8,605 nt of DNA from Anammoximicrobium sp032229885 (GCA_032229885.1 JAVYAJ010000051.1:1-8605); one strand, 5' to 3'. Counted from the stretch's first letter, positions 1-5,963 are shown. Notes: generated by a model not told the origin, from the sequence alone. Numbers and translations are program-made.

Positions 1-144
1 ACGTTTATTCCCGGCAATCGCTCATTATTTCTGGACGATCTTGGGGCCGGCAGCCCAAAAACCACGGAGAAACAGGCGTATGTCGGGAGTTCTGAATTTG
101 GCAAAGCGATCGAGGAAGCGATATGCATTCGCAATGAGTACTAA
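1..144 (+). CDS. C-terminal end of an unrecognised protein, truncated by the window edge
   Basis: Reading from base 1 in the first frame gives 47 codons and a TAA at 142-144. The residues have a natural protein composition: PGNRSLFLDDLGAGSPKT near the left edge, a lysine-rich stretch, then a likely amphipathic final helix with SSEFGKAIEEAICIRNEY before the stop. The competing frames here give arginine- and proline-rich sequences that look like shadows. The start lies outside the window, so total length and domain content are unknown, and I do not recognise the family. It is on the same strand as the HEPN gene, 104 bp upstream of it, and both share low GC, so they may belong to the same transferred segment. 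Called from composition alone. Confidence 0.55.
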   Translation, partial: TFIPGNRSLFLDDLGAGSPKTTEKQAYVGSSEFGKAIEEAICIRNEY

Positions 145-248
145 GTGGACTTCGCCCAACAAATTGATCCAGCGTAATCCGGCGGACGCGTTACGCGCGC
201 CGCTGATCCCAGGCATTATCCGCCTGACTTGAATTCTTACTGCAGTCT

Positions 249-656
249 ATGCCGCCGACTAACAGTCGAGATGTTCTGAAAGCCGCTGCCCAACGCTTGA
301 AGGCCGCGGAAGCACTATTTGCCGCTGACTTTACGTTGGACGCTCAGTATGTTGGAGGATACACAATCGAATTCTCCTTCAAAGCACTGATTCTCGACAA
401 AACGCCTGAAGCGGATCGCCTTGAAAAATTGCTGCGAATTACACGTGGTGCTAGAATGCATGAAACGGAAACATTGCTCCAAGAATTGCGAACGCTCGGA
501 GTAACGTTAACGCCTCACTTGGCTAAAAGGATACGTCGATTTGATTGGGCTGTTAGTCTGCGATACGAAGTTGGCAGGCGTAACAGGGGTGAGACTCGTG
601 GATTGCTACGAACCTGTGCGGAAATATACAAATGGGTTGAGGGTGAATTGCAATGA
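249..656 (+). CDS. HEPN-domain protein, candidate RNase toxin or RNA/nucleotide-binding partner
   Basis: A 135-residue, all-helical protein matching the HEPN pattern (PF05168-like). Helix 1 (about residues 8-26) has RLKAAEALF; helix 2 (about 30-50) has DAQYVGGYTIEFSFKALIL, the family's characteristic A..yvggy.iE.alKA segment; H71 begins the HETETLLQEL helix; RYEVGRR (105-111) and AEIYKWVEGEL (124-134) give the usual C-terminal RY motif and last helix. HEPN proteins are often metal-independent RNases using an RX4-6H motif, usually paired with an antitoxin. Here R66-x4-H71 has that spacing, but it sits before the third helix rather than near the last one, so catalysis is not assured. The start is the ATG at 249; I see no good Shine-Dalgarno sequence before it. 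The stop overlaps the next gene by ATGA, so the two are probably co-translated. AT-richer than the genes to its right, suggesting transfer. HEPN fold fairly sure; activity is inference. Confidence 0.8.
   Translation: MPPTNSRDVLKAAAQRLKAAEALFAADFTLDAQYVGGYTIEFSFKALILDKTPEADRLEKLLRITRGARMHETETLLQELRTLGVTLTPHLAKRIRRFDWAVSLRYEVGRRNRGETRGLLRTCAEIYKWVEGELQ
639..645 (+). promoter_or_regulatory. Shine-Dalgarno sequence inside the HEPN gene for its partner
   Basis: GAGGGTG lies about 8-9 nt before the ATG at 653 and is embedded in the last codons of the HEPN gene. It supports the ATGA-overlap start, and hence translational coupling of the two proteins, over any later start. Confidence 0.55.
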
Positions 657-994
657 CAACGGAACAAAAAGCGAATTGGGAAAGGATGCGGACTGATGAA
701 TCCCGCATGGTCGAAACTAAGCTGAGAGAGGCTGGATTTAGTAGGGTCGATTCGTATCGCTACAACTCGGCGTCGCTCCGTGTCCGAATTATCGATGCCC
801 GTTTCGATAATATGGATCGTGAAGAACGGGATTCGATTGCCGAGCCTTTCATTGAAAGACTTCCCGAAAACACACAGTCGGACATTGTCAACCTTGTACT
901 GTTATCACCAGGTGAATTTGAAAATCCATCTGAATCGTTTCGCGAGTATATGCTCAACACCGAATTCGAAAACCCTAGCCCATCAATGCTATAG
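653..994 (+). CDS. Small protein of unknown function coupled to the HEPN gene; possible BolA-like fold
   Basis: 113 residues, acidic and arginine-rich, without signal peptide, membrane segment or cysteines. The N-terminal 27 residues form a charged helix (EQKANWERMRTDESRMVETK). Residues 28-85 carry the core: a beta strand around RVDSYRYNS, a strand SLRVRIIDARF, then DREERDSIAEPFIERLP and a hydrophobic DIVNLVLLSPGE. This pattern (strand, V.I.D..F, several residues, ER...., helix ending in L) recalls BolA/KH-like alpha-beta proteins, but no family can be assigned by eye. The tail has EFENPSE and again EFENPSP, an internal echo. The gene starts inside its neighbour's stop codon (ATGA) with a good upstream GAGGG, so it is probably made with the HEPN protein and may be its antitoxin or binding partner. 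It is not the usual MNT nucleotidyltransferase partner: no GS-x-D.D signature is seen. Gene real: fairly sure; function unknown. Confidence 0.75.
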   Translation: MTTEQKANWERMRTDESRMVETKLREAGFSRVDSYRYNSASLRVRIIDARFDNMDREERDSIAEPFIERLPENTQSDIVNLVLLSPGEFENPSESFREYMLNTEFENPSPSML

Positions 995-1043
995 ATGCGA
1001 ATACTGGTTGTGCTGCGCGTTCGACGGACGTTGAGCTTTATCT

Positions 1044-1202
1044 ATGTGGCAGAGTTTAACTCAGCCAAAGAAAGGCAAAGGCTCGATGTCGAATCGTACG
1101 TATTTCACGGCTGAACACAAAGTAGCGATTATTCGGCGGCGCCTCCTCGAAGGAGTGGCCGACACCGGGACGCGCCTCTCTCTGGACGTTCGAGCGAGCT
1201 GA
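1044..1202 (+). pseudogene. N-terminal fragment of a transposase (HTH_Tnp_1 / IS3-type OrfA-like)
   Basis: From ATG 1044 (or the in-frame ATG 1086) this reads a lysine-rich leader, PKKGKG, then RTYFTAEHKVAIIRRRLLEG, which is the start of the helix-turn-helix of Tnp_1-type transposases (family pattern: ..yf.aE.K..i.rr.L.eg.pvsdLC.e.g..p..fy.Wq). After LLEGV the sequence departs from the family (ADTGTRLSLDVRAS) and reaches TGA at 1200-1202, after only 52 codons. The second half of the HTH and all later domains are missing, so it cannot be functional. It lies 50 bp after the small partner gene and marks the right edge of the AT-rich segment. The recognition rests on remembered family patterns. 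Confidence 0.6.
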
Positions 1203-1334
1203 AACGCTTCGCAAGTCACTCATTCAGCGCGCTGGCCGTCTCATGCGATTCCAGGGGCCCTCACGCTGACGATCAGCCCTGGCGAATGGATCAAGGAGCG
1301 GTTCGAGCAACTCCGGCACCGTCTCGCTGCGTAG
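1183..1334 (+). pseudogene. C-terminal remnant of a second (DDE-type) transposase, frameshifted
   Basis: In one frame from about 1183, WTFERAETLRKSLIQRAGRL can be read; near 1258 the protein-like reading shifts frame and continues LTLTISPGEWIKERF then EQLRHRLAA, ending at TAG 1332-1334. The style (ERAETLRK.LIQRAGRL..., then LTLT) is what I remember of the tail of DDE transposases in planctomycetes and similar bacteria; the exact IS family cannot be named by eye. It follows the Tnp_1 fragment with no gap and in a different style, so the debris is a mosaic of two elements or a strongly deleted one. Its last 44 bases (1291-1334) are antisense to the 3' end of the ferredoxin gene. Confidence 0.45.
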
Positions 1335-2550
1335 GCCGCGGTTGGTCGGTACGCTGGGGTGTGTTCTCACCCCGCGGCCGACCGGTGAACACGATCGAAT
1401 AGGATATGGCCTCGTGCGGGCAGACGTTCAGGCAGCGGGCGCAGCTATAGCAGTCCGCCGGCAGCAAGCGGCCGGCCACCCGGTGTTTAGCCGCGTCCAA
1501 GGGGCATGCCCGGATACACGCGCCGCACTCGTTGCAGCGGCTGGTGTTGATCCGCACGCGGGCCAGGCTGATCCGCTCGACCAGCCAGGAGATCAGCCCA
1601 AACGGACAAATGAACTGGCAAAACGGGCGGTAGACCAGCAAAGCCAGGACCGATGCGGTGACGATCGTAATCGGGATCAGCAGTTCGTCGAAATCAAGAT
1701 TGAACAGGTTGAAAGGGTTTAGCGAGTGATAGAGGACGAAACCCTTCCGCCCGCCCACAACGCCAAACAACAATAGCAGCATGGCGATAAAGAGACTCGC
1801 GCGGATGATATTGGAGAAGAGGAAGGGGACTTTGCGGCGTTTGATTCGTCTGAACAGGGGCAGACTGTAGAGCAATTCCTGCAAGGCCCCAAAAGGGCAC
1901 GCCCAGCCGCACACGAGCTTATTTCCGACCACCGCCAACATCAAGAAAAACACCAGCGCGGCCACCTTTTCCCACACCGAGGGGTAGAGCCCAACCATCG
2001 ACTTGAAGACCTTGACAGCACCCTCCATCGGGTTGGGGGACTTGCCTAGGGCGAATCCACAAACCACTACCGCCGCCACGAGAGCGGCCACATAGGGTGC
2101 GCGGGGATACCACAGCCGCCGTTCGGCAGTGGGCGACCCGTCAGGCCGCCCCAAGCGCGTGAGATAGACAAGCCCCCACACGACGAGCGCCGCAAAGAAA
2201 TGGTATTTCAGCCGCTTGGGCTCGTGGCCCGCGAGATGAGCCGTGACGTGGTCCAGGTCGTGTTGCGTGACACCCAGCTTGTCCAGCGGTTTCCCCTTGG
2301 GAACGTCGAGCGGGAGGCCGAACTCGCGCGCGAGCGATTTGCCGGTCACGCCGAGTTTCGGGGCAAGTTCCCGGATGCTCATCGCGGTTGTAAAGGAATG
2401 AGCCTGCTGGCGGGCCTCTGGCTCGAACATCCATCCGGCAGTGACGATCGCGGCGCAGATCGCCAGACTCGCAACGGCCCAGATCCACTGAGCGGTGGAG
2501 AGCCGCGACAAGTAACGGATCAGTGACCGCCTTGGCCGTGAAGCAGTCAT
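1291..2550 (-). CDS. Membrane polyferredoxin, NapH/NosR/CcoG-like 4Fe-4S protein
   Basis: 419 residues. It should pass electrons across or along the cytoplasmic membrane from a quinol or flavin donor to a periplasmic or membrane acceptor, as in the NapH/NosR/CcoG group; the partner is not visible here. Hydrophobic segments at about 22-41, 117-133, 151-169, 194-213, 248-266 and 290-307 fit a multi-pass protein. Two CxxxCP motifs flank the later membrane segments (CGWACP 214-219, CQFICP 311-316). Then come two classical [4Fe-4S] ferredoxin motifs, C339-C342-C345-C349-P and C367-C370-C373-C377-P. Between the first two membrane segments lies a small helical soluble domain (about 58-106; SIRELAPKLGV and DKLGVTQHDL look like a repeated helix motif). 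ATG 2550 is preceded by GAGG five nt upstream; the frame stays open for about 45 codons before it but has no better start. The last ~14 residues (after RPTQ) are encoded opposite the transposase remnant, so the tail is probably not original. Group assignment sure; exact electron partners unknown. Confidence 0.88.
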   Translation of the reverse strand: MTASRPRRSLIRYLSRLSTAQWIWAVASLAICAAIVTAGWMFEPEARQQAHSFTTAMSIRELAPKLGVTGKSLAREFGLPLDVPKGKPLDKLGVTQHDLDHVTAHLAGHEPKRLKYHFFAALVVWGLVYLTRLGRPDGSPTAERRLWYPRAPYVAALVAAVVVCGFALGKSPNPMEGAVKVFKSMVGLYPSVWEKVAALVFFLMLAVVGNKLVCGWACPFGALQELLYSLPLFRRIKRRKVPFLFSNIIRASLFIAMLLLLFGVVGGRKGFVLYHSLNPFNLFNLDFDELLIPITIVTASVLALLVYRPFCQFICPFGLISWLVERISLARVRINTSRCNECGACIRACPLDAAKHRVAGRLLPADCYSCARCLNVCPHEAISYSIVFTGRPRGENTPQRTDQPRPTQRDGAGVARTAP

Positions 2551-2915
2551 GGATGCCTCGCTGTGCTGATTTTCGGTCGCTTGATCGAGGCCATCCCAGG
2601 CCCGAGCCTGAGTGGCCCTGCTCGCAGTGTTCCCGTTCAGTATGTTCCGCCGCGGTGTGTTCGGCCTCAGCGTGTTCGGCCTCAGCGTGGTTTACGGCGC
2701 GCTGGATCAAGTGTATCCGGGGACTCATGGGCGTGGCAAGAGCAGCCGTCTTGACCCGGATTCGATCCATCGACGATCCGTTGAGAACTGTTTGCAAAAG
2801 CCATCGGACGGGCGATCAATGCTGCGGATGGACGCCCACGCGTCGATCGCAGCTTGCGCATCGGTGGCACGATGCACATCGATGGCATGATGCGCGACGG
2901 TGTACAGCAGGATAA
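2551..2915. other. 365-bp gap between hemC and the ferredoxin gene, no clear gene
   Basis: Several frames are open on both strands, but none has convincing protein composition or a family match. The stretch carries four 15-bp tandem repeats (2627-2686) and an imperfect 18-bp duplication (2857-2874 and 2875-2892, three differences). I see no T-tailed hairpin that would end hemC transcription, so read-through into the ferredoxin gene is possible. A minus-strand ORF from 2797 reads through the repeats and out of frame into the ferredoxin gene; it is discussed as a finding. Confidence 0.5.
2627..2686. repeat. Four 15-bp tandem repeats
   Basis: Four adjoining 15-base units: 2627-2641, 2642-2656, 2657-2671 and 2672-2686. 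The last two are identical (GTGTTCGGCCTCAGC); the first two are degenerate but keep TGTTC near the start. The unit length is a multiple of three, so on the minus strand one frame reads a five-residue repeat with histidine at every fifth position (HAEAE, HAEAE, HTAAE, HTERE). Confidence 0.75.
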
Positions 2916-3917
2916 TCATCCCGGGCGGCGCAACTCGGCGATCAACGGGCCCGCGCCGCGTTCCAACAGTTCGGCTGCGGCGCGCTCGCCGAGCGCGCGA
3001 GCGTCGTCGGTCGGATCTTCGCACACGACGGCGATCCGCCGGCGGCCATCGCTGCTGAGCACCACCGCATCCAATCGGAGGCGCCGTTCCACCCAGCGCG
3101 CCCAGGCCCCGACGGGCGCCAGACAGCCGGCTTGCAGCGCGTACAGGACTGTCCGTTCGGCCAGCACAGCCGTATGGGTTGGCCGATGATCCAACGCCGC
3201 CACGGCTCGAATCGCGGGTTCGTCATCGTCGCGAACCTCGATGCCCAGCGCTCCTTGGCCGGCGGCGGACACCATCAACTCGGAGGGCAGAAGCTGTGTG
3301 ACGCGATCGGACAAGCCCAGTCGCCGCAAGCCGGCCTCGGCCAGCACGATCGCATCGTAATGTCCTTCGGCGAGCTTTCTGAGCCGTGTATCGACGTTGC
3401 CGCGAATCTCGCGGATCATGAGGTCTGGCCGCGCGTGCAGCAACTGGGCGCGCCGCCGCGCGCTGCCGGTCCCGATACACGCGCGGGCGGGCAGTTGTTC
3501 CAGGCTGGTCGCCTCGCGGCAAACCAGTGCGTCGCGAACGCTTTCACGCTGGGGAACGGCGGCCAGCCGCAATCCGGGAACGGGCACCGTAGGCAAGTCT
3601 TTGAGGCTATGGACGGCCAAGTCGATCGCACCGTCGAGCAAGGCGCGTTGCAGCTCTTTGGTAAACACGCCCTGGCCGCCGATCGTTCCGAGCGACTGGG
3701 GCGACACATCGCCTTGGGTTGTGATCGGAACGAGTTCGATCGTCGCGCCACGTTGCGTCAATTCCGATGCGACCCACTCGGCTTGCCAACGGGCCAACGC
3801 GCTAGCGCGAGTCCCCAGACGCAGACGAGTCCGATTTGTGGGGCCGCGTTGCTCGCCTCCGGATCGATCGCCAGCGGAAACGCCATCGGGTCTGATCTCT
3901 TCATGCGCTGCGCTCAT
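2916..3917 (-). CDS. hemC: Hydroxymethylbilane synthase (porphobilinogen deaminase)
   Basis: 333 residues. It joins four porphobilinogens into hydroxymethylbilane in the cytoplasm, on the way to haem and other tetrapyrroles. The family's sequence is complete: RLRLGTRASALARWQAEWV (31-49), TTQGD (66-70), GQGVFTKELQRALLDG (81-96), HSLKDLPT with the catalytic aspartate D107, GTGSARRRAQL (149-159), IREIRGNVDTRLRKL (168-182), VLAEAGLRRLGL (191-202), SAAGQGALGIE (217-227), and QAGCLAPVGA, in which C265 carries the dipyrromethane cofactor. About 30 residues of polar, probably disordered sequence precede the core, making it slightly longer than the usual ~310. ATG 3917 has AGGA eight nt upstream (3926-3929), and no later ATG precedes the core, so this start is good. 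It sits downstream of the DUF502 gene on the same strand across a 271-bp repeat-filled gap. No other haem gene is in view. Confidence 0.97.
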   Translation of the reverse strand: MSAAHEEIRPDGVSAGDRSGGEQRGPTNRTRLRLGTRASALARWQAEWVASELTQRGATIELVPITTQGDVSPQSLGTIGGQGVFTKELQRALLDGAIDLAVHSLKDLPTVPVPGLRLAAVPQRESVRDALVCREATSLEQLPARACIGTGSARRRAQLLHARPDLMIREIRGNVDTRLRKLAEGHYDAIVLAEAGLRRLGLSDRVTQLLPSELMVSAAGQGALGIEVRDDDEPAIRAVAALDHRPTHTAVLAERTVLYALQAGCLAPVGAWARWVERRLRLDAVVLSSDGRRRIAVVCEDPTDDARALGERAAAELLERGAGPLIAELRRPG

Positions 3918-3925
3918 GGGTGTTT

Positions 3926-3929
3926 TCCT
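3926..3929 (-). promoter_or_regulatory. Shine-Dalgarno sequence of hemC
   Basis: AGGA on the minus strand, eight nt before ATG 3917. It supports the start that includes the extra ~30 N-terminal residues. Confidence 0.55.
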
Positions 3930-3998
3930 GGTCGAGCGATCGGGTTTTCATCCGGCGGGTCGCGTTGCGAGTCTCGGGTCGTATCGAGTGCGTCGTGT

Positions 3999-4117
3999 GG
4001 CTTGGCGTGTTGCCTGGCTTGGCGTGTTGCCTGGCGTGGCGTGTTGCCTGGCGTGGCGTGTCGTCCGGGCTGGTGCATCGTCTGGGCTGGCGTGTCGTCC
4101 GAGCTGGTTCGTCGTCG
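3999..4117. repeat. Seven 17-bp tandem repeats between the DUF502 gene and hemC
   Basis: Seven head-to-tail units of exactly 17 bases: 3999-4015, 4016-4032, 4033-4049, 4050-4066, 4067-4083, 4084-4100 and 4101-4117. The first two are identical (GGCTTGGCGTGTTGCCT), the third and fourth differ by a few bases, and the later ones drift (GGGCTGGCGTGTCGTCC and similar). No spacers separate them, so it is a minisatellite and not a CRISPR. The unit is not a multiple of three, so the array has no fixed coding sense, although all frames stay mostly open. Units carry a small GGC-GTGTT-GCC inverted pair. The array occupies the 5' untranslated or intergenic zone of hemC, where copy number could affect expression. 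Confidence 0.85.
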
Positions 4118-4188
4118 TGGGCGGGCGAGCCGCCTTTGCGGGTGTCGCCACAGGGTATTCCGCGCGCGGAGTTTGGCCAATGCCACGA

Positions 4189-5145
4189 TCAGGCGCCCGC
4201 GAATTCCGCCGCCAAATCCGGTTGTTTGGTCGTCGAGCCGCCAGTCTGTTCGCCGCTCGCGCGGTCTTCGAGTGGTCGGATCAACGTATTCACGACGCCG
4301 CAACTGACCAGGAACTGGACGGCTTGATCCACGGTCATGTTCAAGTCGCGCACATCGGATTTGGGGGTCATGATCGTAAAGCCGGTTCCGGGGATGGGGG
4401 ATGTGGGAACCAGGAGGCTGAGCATCGGCTGGTTCTCTGCCGCGGCGATATCGAGCGTGCCTTCGCCCGTCACGAAGGCGATCGCCCAGATTCCGCGACG
4501 CGGATACTCGACCGCGACGACGCGATGAAACCCGATCTGCCGTTCGCTGAAAACGAAGTCCGTCACCTGTTTGACCGACGAGTAAACGTTCCGAATCAAG
4601 GGCAGGCGGTTGACCAGACTCTCGAACGCTTCCCAGATCAACCGCCCAACGCCGGCTCGGAAAAACCTGCCGAGCAGGTATAGGATCAACACGAATACGA
4701 TCAGGAACAACGGCACCACGGCGCTGCGCCGCAGCCAGGTGATGTCCACGTAGCGCCGGTAATAGCCCAGGCCGGTGTGAGGCACTGCGGGCCCGGGGTT
4801 GGCTTTGACCTGCTCGTACACATGAACGGGGATCCATTCACCCGTGCTCAGTTGATAGTACGTGCCCTCGGGCGGCTGGGGCCCCGCGCGCACGTCCCGA
4901 ATGCCGGCCACGATGGCTTTTCTGGCCAAGTTCTCGATGGGATCGAACACGTAGGCGGAAATCAGATTCCAGGTCCACAGGAAGACCACGACCGTCAACA
5001 ACGGCGGCAGGATCACGCCCAATCCGTGCAGGACTCCGCGGCGGAACGCGCGTCCGATCGTAATGGGTTTGTCGGTCGTCGAACTCGTCGTCAAGTCTGC
5101 CATCATCATCCCGTCTGAAACCGCCTTGCAGGGCGTCAAAATCAC
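4189..5145 (-). CDS. DUF502 family integral membrane protein
   Basis: Up to 318 residues from the GTG at 5145. It has the DUF502 layout: a first membrane segment with GLGVILPPLLTVVVFLWTW (about 41-59), a second at about 142-161, then the conserved cytoplasmic part with NRLPLIRNVYSSVKQV (179-194), FVTGEG (224-229) and VPTSPIPGTGF (246-256), the last being this family's version of the ..TPNPTSG.. loop. The function of the family is not known; it is membrane-bound. It is longer than the usual ~200-220 residues, with about 50 extra residues between the membrane segments (86-135) and an extended C-terminus. Start choice: the GTG overlaps the comF stop (GTGA), which suggests coupling, but ATG 5109 (residue 13) has CAAGGCGG about 11 nt upstream (5121-5128), and two more ATGs follow directly (5106, 5103). 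I favour 5109 biologically but give the longest frame. Family sure, start unsure. Confidence 0.9.
   Translation of the reverse strand: MILTPCKAVSDGMMMADLTTSSTTDKPITIGRAFRRGVLHGLGVILPPLLTVVVFLWTWNLISAYVFDPIENLARKAIVAGIRDVRAGPQPPEGTYYQLSTGEWIPVHVYEQVKANPGPAVPHTGLGYYRRYVDITWLRRSAVVPLFLIVFVLILYLLGRFFRAGVGRLIWEAFESLVNRLPLIRNVYSSVKQVTDFVFSERQIGFHRVVAVEYPRRGIWAIAFVTGEGTLDIAAAENQPMLSLLVPTSPIPGTGFTIMTPKSDVRDLNMTVDQAVQFLVSCGVVNTLIRPLEDRASGEQTGGSTTKQPDLAAEFAGA
5121..5128 (-). promoter_or_regulatory. Probable Shine-Dalgarno sequence for an internal start of the DUF502 gene
   Basis: CAAGGCGG on the minus strand, about 11 nt before the triple ATG at 5109/5106/5103. No comparable sequence precedes the GTG at 5145, which argues for the shorter protein. 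Confidence 0.4.
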
Positions 5146-5945
5146 CGCTGACCGAGCCCGGCCCCGCGCGCGACAACGGCGACCGTCACGCCCGCCGCGC
5201 CGGCCTTGCGCAACGTGCGAGCTGCCTCGCTGGCCGTCGAGCCGGTCGTCATGATATCATCCACCAGCAACAGGCGAGCCCCAGAGACATTGTAACTCGA
5301 ACGGAACGCAAACGCATTCCGCACATTTCCGGCGCGCTCGGACGGCAGCAGCGTGCCTTGTTTACGGGTTCGACGGCGGCAGCGCAAGACGTCGTCCGCC
5401 CAGGGCAGATTCAAACGTCGCCCGACCGCTTCGGTCAGCAGGTCCGGACCGTTGAACCCGCGCCACCATTGTTTGAGCCAGTGGGCCGGAACGGGCACGA
5501 CCAGATCCGGTGGGTTGTCGGCCAGCGCTTCGCGCAGGCAATCCGCCAACAGGTATCCCATGGACAGCGTCAGCGCCTCGTGGACGCGCCGCTTCATCCG
5601 TATCACCGCGTCGCGGAGTTCGCCTCGATAGACGCCCATCGCGATGGCCGCGTCGAAACGATAGCGACGCCCCCGGCAGTACGAGCACCCATCGTCCGAC
5701 GTTCCGGGGGCCAGCGGCATGGCACAGCGTCGGCACGCCGCGCCTCGTAGCGTCAGAAACGCTTCGCGGCAGGTCTGGCAGAGCAAAGGCGGCTCGGCGG
5801 GCGACGGCAGGTCGACGCCGCAAAAATTGCATACCGGCGGCAACAGCAGATCGAGGCCCCGCGTCGCGAGGCTGCGCAAGCGACGGATCGCCCCGCCCAG
5901 ACGCCATTGCCCACCGACCCCCGCGCCCGTAAGGCTCTGGCTCAT
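5142..5945 (-). CDS. comF: ComF family phosphoribosyltransferase-like protein
   Basis: 267 residues from ATG 5945. ComF proteins are cytoplasmic and, where studied, take part in natural transformation after DNA uptake; they combine a zinc ribbon with a type I phosphoribosyltransferase domain. Here the N-terminus has eight cysteines in CxxC pairs (C39/C42, C56/C59, C71/C74, C87/C90), fitting zinc binding. The PRTase part follows: FDAAIAMGVYRGELRDAV (97-114), PVPAHWLKQWWRGFN (151-165), KQGTLLPSERAGNV (195-208) and the PRPP loop LLLVDDIMTTGSTASE (225-240). Length is near the top of the usual 210-260. The frame also has a TTG at 5951, but GAGGGCGG (5952-5959) is well placed for ATG 5945 and too close for the TTG. 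It begins 18 nt after the uronate-isomerase-like gene and its stop overlaps the DUF502 frame, so the three form one unit. The PRTase substrate is unknown; no competence gene is nearby. Confidence 0.93.
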   Translation of the reverse strand: MSQSLTGAGVGGQWRLGGAIRRLRSLATRGLDLLLPPVCNFCGVDLPSPAEPPLLCQTCREAFLTLRGAACRRCAMPLAPGTSDDGCSYCRGRRYRFDAAIAMGVYRGELRDAVIRMKRRVHEALTLSMGYLLADCLREALADNPPDLVVPVPAHWLKQWWRGFNGPDLLTEAVGRRLNLPWADDVLRCRRRTRKQGTLLPSERAGNVRNAFAFRSSYNVSGARLLLVDDIMTTGSTASEAARTLRKAGAAGVTVAVVARGAGLGQR

Positions 5946-5951
5946 CGTCAA

Positions 5952-5959
5952 CCGCCCTC
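5952..5959 (-). promoter_or_regulatory. Shine-Dalgarno sequence that fixes the comF start
   Basis: GAGGGCGG on the minus strand, six nt before ATG 5945 and directly adjoining the alternative TTG at 5951. The spacing supports the ATG. Confidence 0.55.
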
Positions 5960-5963
5960 GTCG

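Noticed and set aside
25..232. Two 63-codon ORFs on opposite strands at the left edge
   Set aside because: They compete with the natural-looking reading frame 1-144, have no recognisable domain, and lack start signals.
3999..4117. CRISPR array
   Set aside because: Units adjoin without spacers, are only 17 bp long and drift in sequence.
4159..4170. Perfect 12-bp palindrome TCCGCGCGCGGA downstream of the DUF502 gene as a terminator
   Set aside because: There is no loop and no following T-run; a short GC palindrome of this kind can occur by chance in GC-rich DNA.
3132..4683. Long plus-strand ORFs (391 and 428 codons)
   Set aside because: Antisense shadows of hemC and the DUF502 gene, common in GC-rich DNA; no domain can be read in them.
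3914..4837. 307-codon minus-strand ORF whose TGA overlaps the hemC ATG (ATGA)
   Set aside because: Most of it overlaps the DUF502 gene in another frame; the rest crosses the 17-bp repeats and is proline/arginine/histidine-rich. The overlap with the hemC start is probably chance.
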